Shown here: positions 1 to 5,766 of the stretch, one piece after another | Numbering within the stretch: position 1 is the stretch's first letter | Layout: every line of letters starts with the position of its first letter | From: Ignatzschineria sp. | Lineage (GTDB): Bacteria; Pseudomonadota; Gammaproteobacteria; Cardiobacteriales; Wohlfahrtiimonadaceae | DNA: 7,990 bases | Direction of reading: 5' to 3' | Assembly: GCA_030150405.1 (NCBI GenBank) | Contig: JASLFU010000010.1 | Coordinates: 1 to 7,990, forward strand | Program-made: the position numbers and the translations under genes | Notes under the pieces: generated by a model | Databases searched by the model: none | What the model saw: the letters and a program-made list of their open reading frames with translations, nothing else | Told to the model about the DNA's origin: nothing

Positions 1-1
1 T

Positions 2-526
2 AAAATTCGGGTGCGGAGCGCAGAGAGTGAGGATTTCCTCTACGATCTTTTAGAGAATCTCGATCACCCTCCATTTCTGCTGATCTTGGATGAGGTGCAA
101 GATCCCCATAATGTGGGCGCATGTTTACGAAGTGCTGAGGCGTTTGGCGTTGATGCTGTTATTGTGCCTAAAGATAACGCCTGTGGTTTAACCCCTATTG
201 TGCGCAAGGTTTCGAGCGGCAGCTCGGAGCGAATCCCTTTTATTGAGGTGACTAATCTCTCCCGAATGTTAGAAAAAATTAAAGCGGAAGGAATCTGGGT
301 AACTGGATTAGCAGGAGGCGGGGAGAAGACGATCTTTAGCGCAAACTTTAAAGGGCCGTTAGCGATTGTCATGGGGTCAGAAGGTTCGGGGCTTCGCCGT
401 TTAACTGAAAAATCTTGTGACTTTATCGTTAAAATCCCGATGGAAGGGGAGATCGAAAGTCTTAATGTCTCAGTGGCTACGGGGGTTACATTAGCAGAGG
501 CGTATCGTCAAAGAAAGAACCTGTAA
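2..526 (+). CDS. rlmB: 23S rRNA (guanosine-2251-2'-O)-methyltransferase RlmB, 3' part (5' end outside window)
   Basis: RlmB methylates the 2'-O of G2251 in the peptidyl-transferase P-loop of 23S rRNA, using S-adenosylmethionine. The frame is open from the left edge, so the GTG at 11 is internal and the N-terminal RNA-binding (L30e-like) domain lies outside the window. The 174 codons present hold the whole SPOUT catalytic domain. Motif 1 is DPHNVGACLRSAEAFG, carrying the conserved Asn and Arg. Motif 2 is IVMGSEGSGLRRL, and motif 3, SLNVSVATG, belongs to the trefoil knot that binds SAM. The order and spacing match E. coli RlmB (243 aa, from memory), and the C-terminus ends normally a few residues after the knot. 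A related TrmH/SpoU paralogue is possible, but VPKDNACG and the motif 1 wording favour RlmB. The strong hairpin at 595-634 ends the unit. Confidence 0.93.
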   Translation, partial: KIRVRSAESEDFLYDLLENLDHPPFLLILDEVQDPHNVGACLRSAEAFGVDAVIVPKDNACGLTPIVRKVSSGSSERIPFIEVTNLSRMLEKIKAEGIWVTGLAGGGEKTIFSANFKGPLAIVMGSEGSGLRRLTEKSCDFIVKIPMEGEIESLNVSVATGVTLAEAYRQRKNL

Positions 527-594
527 AATCTTTAGAAACGCTAGTGTATTGTGCGTCTGTTTTAAGATGTGTTAGGTTTATTTTGAGAGATAAG

Positions 595-634
595 AAAAGC
601 CCGAAGAGATCTATTTAGGTCGCTTCGGGCTTTT
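595..634. terminator. Bidirectional Rho-independent terminator between rlmB and the convergent membrane protein gene
   Basis: A perfect 12-bp inverted repeat pairs 595-606 (AAAAGCCCGAAG) with 623-634 (CTTCGGGCTTTT). The 16-base loop can add four more pairs (608-611 with 618-621, one of them G-U). The GC core is flanked by A residues on one side and T residues on the other, so the RNA from either strand ends in a U run. It lies 68 bases after the rlmB stop and 27 bases from the stop of the convergent gene, so it can serve both. Confidence 0.9.
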
Positions 635-660
635 ATCTTAATCGCACATAGCAGAGATTA

Positions 661-936
661 TTAATCGGGCAATTCGTTACGATAATCTACTTGCCCCTTT
701 TCATGGGCTTTATCATCTCTTTCGCGCATCTCATTAGGGCGAATGAGGGTAAACCCTACAAATCCTGTAAACCAGAGCAGAAAGCCAAAGGGGACAAGAA
801 TCGTCACTAAATATTGGCCGATCCCTTGAAGGGTGCTGCCGCTCTCTCCTATCATTAATGCCGGAATCCCCACAACAGTTCCAATAATGGTGAGCGTCAT
901 GCCGATATAATGCATAAGTTGATTCAGTTTTAACAT
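661..936 (-). CDS. Small two-helix membrane protein, unknown function (91 aa)
   Basis: I do not recognise this family. The 91-aa product starts MLKLNQLMHYIG and has two strongly hydrophobic stretches, about residues 10-29 (TLTIIGTVVGIPALMIG) and 40-63 (GQYLVTILVPFGFLLWFTGFVGF). A charged, hydrophilic C-terminal tail (RPNEMRERDDKAHEKG) follows, so an inner-membrane hairpin with a cytoplasmic tail is likely. The ribosome binding site is weak (GGGAT about 7 bases before the ATG). It lies downstream of the ghrA-like gene on the same strand across a 78-base gap that contains a small GC hairpin (960-973), so the two may or may not be co-transcribed. It shares the terminator at 595-634 with rlmB. 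Codon use and hydropathy support a real gene, but no function can be assigned. Confidence 0.65.
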   Translation of the reverse strand: MLKLNQLMHYIGMTLTIIGTVVGIPALMIGESGSTLQGIGQYLVTILVPFGFLLWFTGFVGFTLIRPNEMRERDDKAHEKGQVDYRNELPD

Positions 937-959
937 AGCGTTATCCCGATGTTAGATTA

Positions 960-973
960 AGGCGCAAGCGCCT
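960..973. other. Small GC-rich hairpin in the gap after the ghrA-like gene
   Basis: AGGCG (960-964) pairs with CGCCT (969-973) around a CAAG loop. Read on the minus strand it follows the ghrA-like stop by 42 bases and is followed by TTAATCTAAC, which is a poor U-tract. It could be a weak terminator or RNA 3'-end stabiliser for the minus-strand gene. It may also be chance. Confidence 0.3.
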
Positions 974-1014
974 GCGTATAAAAGAGTATAGATGGGCAAT
1001 AATATAGCATAGAG

Positions 1015-1959
1015 CTAATACTCTTGGTTGCGATCGATTAAATTTAGCGCCACTTTTCCTGCTTTAATGCGACTGATATTTTCTGCAACTTGGTCTCGCG
1101 CTGTGCGGGGATTGGTGGAAGCCGCAACATGGGGGGTAATGGTAATATTCTCTGCTTTCCAAAAGGGATGATTAGAAGGGAGGGGTTCTTCTCTAAAAAC
1201 ATCTAATAATGCCCCAGATAACTGCCCAGTTTGTAGTGCGGTTAAGAGATCTTTCTCCACTAAATGTTCGCCCCGAGCTGGGTTAATAAGGTAAGCACCA
1301 GGATTTAGCTGCGAGAAGAGTTCCAAACTTAGAATATCTTGCGTATGGGAAGTGAGCGGCAATAAGCAGATGAGCAGGTCAAGCCCCTGTAGAAACTGTG
1401 AGAGTTCTTCCTTGCCGGCAAAAGTACGCACGTGTGGATGCTCTTTGGGGCTTCGAGCCCAGATACGAATATTGGGGAAGCCGTTTTTAAGTAGCCGCTC
1501 TGTAACGGCCTGGCCAAGCTCGCCAAAACCTAAAACGCCGATTGAAAACTCTTCATGAAAATGGCGAGCTACCGGAAGCCACTCCTCTTGGTTTTGAGAG
1601 TGAGCATAATGCTGAAAATTGCGAAAAGCGATTAATGTTCCATAGAGTACATATTCCGCCATCTGTTGGGACATATCAGGATCGATAATACGGGCGATCG
1701 GCACATTTTTAGGAAGATCCCGACACTTAAAGAGATGGTCAACCCCCATGCCGAGAGATTGAATTAGTTTGAGATTAGGCAGTTTAGGAAAGATCCCTTC
1801 AAGAGGCTTCCAGGCAAGGGCAACTTCAATTTTATTGAGATCTGGCGCGTCTTCTGGACGATAGAGATTTACAAAAGGGGCAACAGTTGCGAGCTCCTCC
1901 TTCCAGCGTTGATAGCCTTTTTCTGAATCCGCCATAAAAAGTAGGTCAATTTTTTGCAT
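1015..1959 (-). CDS. ghrA: Glyoxylate/hydroxypyruvate reductase A-type D-2-hydroxyacid dehydrogenase
   Basis: This is a cytoplasmic NAD(P)H-dependent reductase of the D-2-hydroxyacid dehydrogenase family. GhrA members reduce glyoxylate to glycolate and hydroxypyruvate to glycerate. With the start chosen here it has 314 aa, against about 312 in E. coli GhrA. The Rossmann motif GVLGFGELG lies near residue 145. The catalytic triad is visible as Arg229 in NPARGEHL, Glu258 in DVFREEPLP and His277 in TPHVAA, and LGMGVDHL near 70 is the substrate-loop signature. An ATG four codons upstream (1969-1971) is less likely: the strong GGGAGGAG overlaps its first codons and lies just before the ATG at 1957-1959, while the upstream ATG has no binding site. 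The gene probably has its own promoter (1985-1993). The exact substrate cannot be read from sequence, and a related phosphoglycerate-dehydrogenase-like reductase is possible. Confidence 0.85.
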   Translation of the reverse strand: MQKIDLLFMADSEKGYQRWKEELATVAPFVNLYRPEDAPDLNKIEVALAWKPLEGIFPKLPNLKLIQSLGMGVDHLFKCRDLPKNVPIARIIDPDMSQQMAEYVLYGTLIAFRNFQHYAHSQNQEEWLPVARHFHEEFSIGVLGFGELGQAVTERLLKNGFPNIRIWARSPKEHPHVRTFAGKEELSQFLQGLDLLICLLPLTSHTQDILSLELFSQLNPGAYLINPARGEHLVEKDLLTALQTGQLSGALLDVFREEPLPSNHPFWKAENITITPHVAASTNPRTARDQVAENISRIKAGKVALNLIDRNQEY

Positions 1960-1961
1960 AA

Positions 1962-1969
1962 CTCCTCCC
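1962..1969 (-). promoter_or_regulatory. Ribosome binding site that fixes the ghrA start
   Basis: GGGAGGAG on the minus strand is followed by TT and then the ATG at 1957-1959. The GGAGG core is four bases from that ATG. The alternative ATG at 1969-1971 overlaps this site and has only A-rich sequence before it. Confidence 0.75.
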
Positions 1970-1984
1970 ATAGATCTTTTTTAA

Positions 1985-1993
1985 AGTGTAGCA
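1985..1993 (-). promoter_or_regulatory. Possible extended -10 promoter for the ghrA-like gene
   Basis: On the minus strand TGC is followed directly by TACACT, an extended -10 form (TGn plus a hexamer matching TATAAT at four of six positions). It lies about 25 bases before the start codon, giving a very short leader. No good -35 hexamer is present at 17 bases, which is tolerable for an extended -10 promoter. Confidence 0.35.
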
Positions 1994-2041
1994 GGCTCTC
2001 GCGGGATTACCTAGAGGTTGATGCTGCCATTGTAAAGGCGT

Positions 2042-2071
2042 AAAAAAGCCGCAAACAGTGTTGCGGCCTTT
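2042..2071 (-). terminator. Rho-independent terminator of mscL
   Basis: GCCGCAA (2048-2054) pairs with TTGCGGC (2061-2067) around a six-base loop. On the minus strand the stem is followed by six T residues (2042-2047), the classic form for ending the mscL transcript, 36 bases after its stop codon. The plus-strand side has only a CTTT run, so it works mainly for the minus strand. Confidence 0.85.
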
Positions 2072-2106
2072 CGATTATGTGCTTTAAAAGTGCAATTAAA
2101 CAGAGA

Positions 2107-2514
2107 TTAATTGTTTTTCTCTTTTAAAAGATCGCGAATCTCCGTTAAGAGAACCTCTTCTTGTGAAGGGGCTGCTGGCTCTTCCGCCGCCTCTTCCTGT
2201 TTTTTGCGAAGATGGTTCATGGTGCGGATCGCTACAAAGATAGAGAGCGCAACAATGAGAAAGTCGATAATATTTTGGATAAAGAGACCATAGTTAATCG
2301 CAACTTCAGGATCTTCGCCTACCGCTTCCTGTAAGGTATAGGCAAAATCTTTAAAATCGATGCCACCCAGGAGTACACCTAAAGGGGGCATGATAATGTC
2401 CGACACAAATGAAGAAACAATCTTATTAAATGCGCCCCCAATGATCACCCCAACTGCAAGATCGATCACATTGCCGCGCATCGCAAATTCTTTAAACTCT
2501 TTAAAAAAGCTCAT
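2107..2514 (-). CDS. mscL: Large-conductance mechanosensitive channel MscL
   Basis: MscL is a homopentameric inner-membrane channel that opens a wide pore when membrane tension rises in hypo-osmotic shock, releasing solutes before the cell bursts. The 135-aa product is full length (E. coli has 136) and near-collinear with it. It has the amphipathic N-terminal helix (SFFKEFKEFAMRGNVIDLA) and a glycine-rich pore helix TM1 at about 14-45 (AVGVIIGGAFNKIVSSFVSDI). A periplasmic loop with GGIDFKDFAYTL follows, then TM2 at about 74-97 (YGLFIQNIIDFLIVALSIFVAI). The C-terminal helical bundle EEVLLTEIRDLLKEKNN is preceded by an Ala/Pro/Glu linker. The ATG has a good binding site (GGGAG, 2519-2523) four bases upstream. 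The gene forms its own unit between the promoter at 2592-2597 and the terminator at 2042-2071. Confidence 0.98.
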   Translation of the reverse strand: MSFFKEFKEFAMRGNVIDLAVGVIIGGAFNKIVSSFVSDIIMPPLGVLLGGIDFKDFAYTLQEAVGEDPEVAINYGLFIQNIIDFLIVALSIFVAIRTMNHLRKKQEEAAEEPAAPSQEEVLLTEIRDLLKEKNN

Positions 2515-2546
2515 GATACTCCCTTTTTATCATCAATAAGTTATCA

Positions 2547-2594
2547 AATTTCGCCTAAATTTAGGCGGTGTTTGTCTATGAAGTCGGCGAAATT
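2547..2594. repeat. Perfect 16-bp palindrome with a competing 9-bp inverted repeat in the mscL leader
   Basis: CGCCTAAATTTAGGCG at 2552-2567 is a perfect palindrome of eight pairs. The left arm is also part of AATTTCGCC (2547-2555), whose exact reverse complement GGCGAAATT lies at 2586-2594. The left CGCC arm can therefore pair with either of two GGCG copies but not both at once. In the minus strand this falls inside the predicted mscL leader, just after the -10 box. In the plus strand it lies upstream of the 35-codon ORF. It could be a protein operator or an RNA switch-like leader. Which of these cannot be told from sequence. Confidence 0.6.
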
Positions 2595-2599
2595 ATAGA
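2572..2599 (+). promoter_or_regulatory. Possible weak promoter for the 35-codon ORF
   Basis: TTGTCT (2572-2577) and TATAGA (2594-2599) are spaced by 16 bases on the plus strand. The -10 overlaps the mscL -10 on the other strand, so the two would compete as face-to-face promoters. The -35 match is only partial, so this is tentative. Confidence 0.25.
2592..2597 (-). promoter_or_regulatory. Predicted mscL promoter (-10 box)
   Basis: The minus strand reads TATAAT, a consensus -10 hexamer, about 78 bases upstream of the mscL ATG. The -35 side is poor, with no good TTGACA match at 16-18 bases. The implied leader of about 70 bases begins near the palindrome. Confidence 0.45.
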
Positions 2600-2605
2600 A
2601 GATGT

Positions 2606-2613
2606 GGGGAGGA
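2606..2613 (+). promoter_or_regulatory. Strong ribosome binding site before the 35-codon ORF
   Basis: GGGGAGGA is followed by a six-base spacer and the ATG at 2620. A match of this quality at correct spacing is the main reason to take the small ORF seriously. Confidence 0.5.
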
Positions 2614-2619
2614 AAATCT

Positions 2620-2727
2620 ATGAATATTTCTACTTCTCTTTACTTATTTTTAAGTTTGAGTGGGTATTTGATCTTCTTAAAGGGGAGAGTGTTCTATAGC
2701 GTCTTGAAGGAACTCAGCTTAATTTAA
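2620..2727 (+). CDS. Possible small membrane protein (35 aa), unknown
   Basis: I do not recognise this short ORF, which I found by reading the gap between mscL and the next minus-strand gene. It encodes 35 residues, beginning MNISTSLYLFLSLSG and ending VLKELSLI. One hydrophobic segment at about residues 6-20 (SLYLFLSLSGYLIFL) is followed by a basic turn KGR, as in many single-helix bacterial small proteins with a cytoplasmic C-terminus. The support is a strong GGGGAGGA site at 2606-2613, six bases before the ATG. This is a better match than that of several annotated neighbours. The stop overlaps the last four bases of the convergent 119-aa gene. Chance is possible, since short AT-rich ORFs of this size are common and conservation cannot be checked here. 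Confidence 0.4.
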   Translation: MNISTSLYLFLSLSGYLIFLKGRVFYSVLKELSLI

Positions 2728-3083
2728 CCTTTTGGGCCACTCTTTAAGTTATATTCCTCTTTCCATTTTGGGCGAGGAGAGCGCTCTTTCTCTTTTGATC
2801 CATTCTCAATAAGCGTTCGATCCTCTTGCGTGTCTATGGTGCGGTTTTGCTCAATATAAGTGGCCTTTTTTGTGCTAGGTTGCGGCTTAATATGGGTGGG
2901 AAAAATGAGAGTGTAGATAATGACAATTAAGAGCACAATTCCCCAGTAGAGAGGTTTTCTGCGATAGGGCGTGCTGTTGATTCCTCGCTCTTTATCTCGT
3001 CTTTTTAGGGTTTTGCCAATAAAAGGGAAGAGGTATTTAAAGAGGGCAATTAAAATAAGAATATAGAGCACTAGATTGATCAT
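2724..3083 (-). CDS. Two-helix membrane protein with charged C-terminal tail, unknown function (119 aa)
   Basis: I do not recognise this family. The 119-aa product has a first hydrophobic helix at about residues 3-23 (NLVLYILILIALFKYLFPFIG). A strongly basic loop (KTLKRRDKERG...YRRKP) at about 25-44 is followed by a second helix at about 46-63 (YWGIVLLIVIIYTLIFP). The last 55 residues are hydrophilic and highly charged, rich in Lys, Glu, Thr and Arg, and look disordered. The positive-inside rule puts the basic loop in the cytoplasm, so both the N-terminus and the long tail would be periplasmic. The binding site is weak (AAGAGA). It lies upstream of mscL on the same strand, but a 209-base gap and a separate mscL promoter argue against one operon. 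It could be lineage-restricted. Confidence 0.6.
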   Translation of the reverse strand: MINLVLYILILIALFKYLFPFIGKTLKRRDKERGINSTPYRRKPLYWGIVLLIVIIYTLIFPTHIKPQPSTKKATYIEQNRTIDTQEDRTLIENGSKEKERSPRPKWKEEYNLKSGPKG

Positions 3084-3152
3084 AATGGGTCTCTTTTACG
3101 CTGTTTTGTGAGAAGAATGGCGGCTCTTTTAAGGGTTTAAAATGTCGCACTT

Positions 3153-3158
3153 ATTGTA
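3153..3158 (-). promoter_or_regulatory. Possible -10 box for the 119-aa membrane protein gene
   Basis: The minus strand reads TACAAT, five of six matches to the -10 consensus, about 70 bases before the start. A partial -35 (TTTACT) is only 15 bases away. A 10-bp palindrome, TCCTTAAGGA (3163-3172), lies between them and could be an operator. Confidence 0.3.
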
Positions 3159-3304
3159 GGTTTCCTTAAGGATAGTAAAGTTTTAGAGCAATAAGGGGGA
3201 TTTCCGTAACGCAGAATAATTTTATTTGACGCCGCCTCCCTTTTCGAACGAATATAGAGTATTGAGTTGAGATAGAGCAGTTATCTGGGGAGTAAAGGAG
3301 AGAT

Positions 3305-4231
3305 ATGAAGATAGTGGTCGCATTAGGCGGAAATGCCCTTGGGCATAGCGTCAGAGAGCAGCAAGAGATTTTAGCTTCAACGGTTGTGCCGATCGTTGAT
3401 CTTATCGAAGAGGGGCATGATATTGTGCTAGCTCATGGAAATGGGCCACAAGTGGGCATGATTAAATTAGCGATGGATACAGCGGAAAAAGCGATCGGGG
3501 CAGAAGATGTACCGATGACTGAATGTGTTGCGATGAGCCAAGGGTATATCGGTTACCATCTGCAGCGCGCTCTGCGGGATGAATTGCGCCGCCGTGCAAT
3601 CGATAAAGAGGTGGTGACCATTGCCACAGAAGTGTTGGTCGATAGTGAGGATCCCGCTTTTAAAAATCCCACTAAACCGATTGGAGATTTCTACACAAAA
3701 GAGGAAGCGGAAAAGCTCGAGGCGCAAGGTTATAAAACGGTAGAAGATGCGGGCCGGGGGTATCGGATTGTTGTGGCTTCCCCTCAACCTCAGGCGATTG
3801 TTCAGCAACGTACGATTGAGAATCTCATGAATGCTGGCGAGGTGGTGATTACTGTGGGTGGCGGAGGAATTCCGGTGGCGATTGAAGAGGGGAGAACAGT
3901 CGGTAAATTAGCGGTAATCGATAAGGATTTTGCTTCAGCAAAATTGGCAGAAAAACTCAACGCCGATCTATTAATGATTTTAACAGCGGTGGAGAAGGCG
4001 GCGATTAATTTTGGGACGTCCAATCAGGTAGATTTAGGGGAATTAACCTATAAAGAGGCAAGCGATTATATTGAGTCAGGAGAGTTTGCCCCGGGCTCAA
4101 TGCTGCCGAAAATTCGAGCGGCATTAAACTTTGTTAAAGCCAATCCAGATAAACGAGCGTTGATAACCTCGCTTGAGCGTGCAAAAGAGGGCTTTAGAGG
4201 GGAGACGGGAACTTGGATTCGTTACAAATAG
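3305..4231 (+). CDS. arcC: Carbamate kinase
   Basis: Carbamate kinase catalyses carbamoyl phosphate + ADP = ATP + ammonia + CO2. It is the ATP-yielding last step of the arginine deiminase pathway and of agmatine or allantoin breakdown. The 308-aa product is full length for the family. It shows the amino-acid-kinase fold motifs in order: VALGGNAL (5-12), HGNGPQVG (44-51), SQGYIGYHLQ (78-87), VGGGGIPV (184-191), AVIDKDFAS (203-211) and LTAVEKAAINFG (226-237). The C-terminal signature FAPGSMLPKI is at 261-270. A good AAAGGAG site lies four bases before the ATG. No arcA, arcB, arcD, otc or deiminase gene is next to it, so it stands alone as a monocistronic gene. The carbamoyl phosphate source must be encoded elsewhere, or the enzyme may run toward carbamoyl phosphate synthesis. 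The family is certain, the pathway is not. Confidence 0.95.
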   Translation: MKIVVALGGNALGHSVREQQEILASTVVPIVDLIEEGHDIVLAHGNGPQVGMIKLAMDTAEKAIGAEDVPMTECVAMSQGYIGYHLQRALRDELRRRAIDKEVVTIATEVLVDSEDPAFKNPTKPIGDFYTKEEAEKLEAQGYKTVEDAGRGYRIVVASPQPQAIVQQRTIENLMNAGEVVITVGGGGIPVAIEEGRTVGKLAVIDKDFASAKLAEKLNADLLMILTAVEKAAINFGTSNQVDLGELTYKEASDYIESGEFAPGSMLPKIRAALNFVKANPDKRALITSLERAKEGFRGETGTWIRYK

Positions 4232-4315
4232 TGATCACCGCTGTTACGAAAGTAGGACGTCTATTAATTGAGGAACGGAAGCTTTAATTTTCAGTAAAAT
4301 AGAGGAGTAATCGAC

Positions 4316-4344
4316 GGGGTTTATTTGGATAAACACCCCATTTT
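4316..4344 (+). terminator. Hairpin between arcC and tehB, probable arcC terminator
   Basis: GTTTAT (4319-4324) pairs with ATAAAC (4329-4334) around a TTGG loop. After a bulged A (4335), GGG (4316-4318) pairs with CCC (4336-4338). ATTTT follows, a short U-tract. It lies 84 bases after arcC and only 19 bases before the tehB ATG, so it could end arcC or act as a leader hairpin in front of tehB. Confidence 0.45.
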
Positions 4345-4363
4345 AAATAGATAAGGAAGAGAG

Positions 4364-5035
4364 ATGACGCAAGAAGCACTGTTGGTAGAAGAAATTGCCG
4401 CTAAAGAGGCGAGAAAACCGTACGACTATTACCATAAAACCTATGGGATTACACTTCCTCATAGCGATGTGGTCGATGCTGCAGAGCGTATTTTAGCGGC
4501 TAGAAATCAGACCGGCGGCCAGGGGATTGAGGTACTTGATCTTGGTTGTGGGCAGGGGCGGAACTCTCTCTATCTCTATGACCGAGGTTTTCATGTGACT
4601 TCCATGGATCATAATCCCAATATGTTAAAGATGTTGGCGTCGATTATGGATAAGGAGGGGATAGTGGGGCAGATACCTCAAGAGCTCTACGATATTAATC
4701 AGGCAAAGATTACAGGTAGCTATGATTTTATTATCTCTACGGTAGTCTTAATGTTTGTAGATAAAGATTGCATCCCCAATATTCTTCGCAATATGCAAGA
4801 GCGCACAAAGCCCGGGGGGTATAATCTTATCGTTTCCGGCATGAGTACAGCAAAATATCCTTACGATGGTTTCTCCTTTGCTTTTGATGAAGGGGAGCTC
4901 CGTAACTATTATAAGGATTGGGAGTTTATCCGATATAACGAAGATGTAGGTGAAATGCATCGTCGTGATGCCTCCGGGAATCGTACTCAGCTTCAATTTG
5001 CCACCATGCTAGCTCGTAAGCCAGAATCGCCATAA
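4364..5035 (+). CDS. tehB: TehB-type SAM-dependent methyltransferase (tellurite resistance)
   Basis: TehB is a cytoplasmic class I methyltransferase that uses S-adenosylmethionine. In E. coli it is linked to tellurite and selenite resistance, acting by methylating the oxyanion. Of the 223 residues, the part from about 20 onward is collinear with E. coli TehB (197 aa). It holds motif I EVLDLGCGQGRNSLYL at about 56-71, the acidic SAM ribose contact region SMDHNP near 80-85, YDFIISTVVLMF at 120-131 and TKPGGYNLIV at 148-157. The family C-terminal block GELRNYYKDWEF...YNEDVGE...FATMLARK is also present. The first 18 residues (TQEALLVEEIAAKEARK) are an acidic, helical extension absent from the E. 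coli protein. The ATG has AAGGA about seven bases away. No tehA transporter gene adjoins, so it acts alone here. Its natural substrate may be something other than tellurite. Confidence 0.93.
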   Translation: MTQEALLVEEIAAKEARKPYDYYHKTYGITLPHSDVVDAAERILAARNQTGGQGIEVLDLGCGQGRNSLYLYDRGFHVTSMDHNPNMLKMLASIMDKEGIVGQIPQELYDINQAKITGSYDFIISTVVLMFVDKDCIPNILRNMQERTKPGGYNLIVSGMSTAKYPYDGFSFAFDEGELRNYYKDWEFIRYNEDVGEMHRRDASGNRTQLQFATMLARKPESP

Positions 5036-5075
5036 TCTTGTAAATTTAATCTTTAAAGGGATGAAGAGAGGATTT

Positions 5076-5666
5076 ATGGGTATCAGTGATGAGGAGAAAG
5101 CACTTTTTCGACAGGAAGTGGGTCGGGTTAAACCCGTAAAAAACGATAAGGTGGAGCATCCTCGGCGAAAGGTCTCGATCCGTGTGCGTAAAGCATTGCA
5201 AGAGGAGACACTTTTTCAAGATATGATGAGTGATGAGACCCATTGGTTAAATCCCGATAATCGTGACGAGCATCGTTTTATTCGTGAAGGGGTTTCGTTT
5301 CGGGTGATGCGTGATCTTGTGCAGGGGCGTATCTCCCCCGATGCCTCGATCGATCTTCATGGGCTAACCGCCAGCGAGGCGCGGGATGAGCTTTCAAACT
5401 TTCTTTATCTTGCACTTAAACAGAATCTCTACTGTATTAATATTATTCATGGACAGGGTTATAGCTCAGAAGGTAAGCCGATTATCCGTGGACTGGTTGA
5501 GCGTTGGTTGCGTTTAAATAGTGATGTTTTAGCCTTTAGCAATCCCCCACAAAGAATGGGTGGGCGGGGCGCGACTTTGGCGGTTTTACGGGCGCAAAAT
5601 CCCTTTGAGCGGCGCAAGAAAGCCCCTAAAAAGAGCTTTAAAGAGCTCTTTGAAGATTTTCGGTAA
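5076..5666 (+). CDS. Smr-domain endonuclease, SmrA/SmrB family
   Basis: Smr-domain proteins are small nucleases. SmrB of E. coli binds collided ribosomes and cuts the mRNA between them to start ribosome rescue. The 196-aa product begins with SDEEKALFRQEVG, very like the SmrB/SmrA N-terminal helix. A basic linker comes next, then the Smr domain from about residue 90 to 175, with DLHGL at 93-97 (catalytic Asp and His), HGQGYSSEGK at about 125-134 and MGGRGATLAVL at 161-171. A Lys/Arg-rich tail (RRKKAPKKSFKELFEDF) follows. The DLHGL motif is intact, as in SmrB and unlike E. coli SmrA, but the middle region resembles YdaL-type proteins, so I give no symbol. An ATG at 5061 is in frame, but AGAGG four bases before the ATG at 5076 favours the latter. 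It follows tehB by 40 bases on the same strand, so the two may be co-transcribed. Confidence 0.88.
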   Translation: MGISDEEKALFRQEVGRVKPVKNDKVEHPRRKVSIRVRKALQEETLFQDMMSDETHWLNPDNRDEHRFIREGVSFRVMRDLVQGRISPDASIDLHGLTASEARDELSNFLYLALKQNLYCINIIHGQGYSSEGKPIIRGLVERWLRLNSDVLAFSNPPQRMGGRGATLAVLRAQNPFERRKKAPKKSFKELFEDFR

Positions 5667-5701
5667 AGTGCAAAATTATCTTTTAAAGCGTTATAAAAGA
5701 G

Positions 5702-5729
5702 TTGCCTTTCTCTATGATAAGGTTAAGAT
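5702..5729 (+). promoter_or_regulatory. Predicted promoter for the VUT transporter gene
   Basis: TTGCCT (5702-5707) and TAAGAT (5724-5729) each match the sigma-70 consensus at four of six positions and are spaced by 16 bases. Transcription from here would give a leader of about 120 bases carrying a small hairpin (5767-5781) and the riboswitch-like pseudoknot (5813-5851). Confidence 0.4.
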
Positions 5730-5766
5730 ATTGAGCGCTTATCAGTGTGCAGAACATTCAGGTCTG

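Noticed and set aside
11..13. GTG at 11 as the start of the first gene
   Set aside because: The frame continues to the left edge, there is no binding site, and the RlmB N-terminal domain would be missing. It is an internal codon of a truncated gene.
64..372. Long minus-strand ORF opposite rlmB
   Set aside because: It lies wholly inside the rlmB catalytic domain, has no binding site and an implausible composition, so it is a shadow of the coding strand.
2087..2096. AAAGTGCAA near 2087 and near 5665, and TAGTGCGGTTA near 1234, as possible DNA uptake sequences resembling AAGTGCGGT
   Set aside because: Only partial matches, in too few copies and without the orientation bias expected of uptake signals in 8 kb.
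3230..3262. TTGACG followed by AATATAGAG as an arcC promoter
   Set aside because: The nearest -10-like hexamers are 18-21 bases from TTGACG and match poorly. There is no convincing sigma-70 pair and no FNR or ArgR site could be made out.
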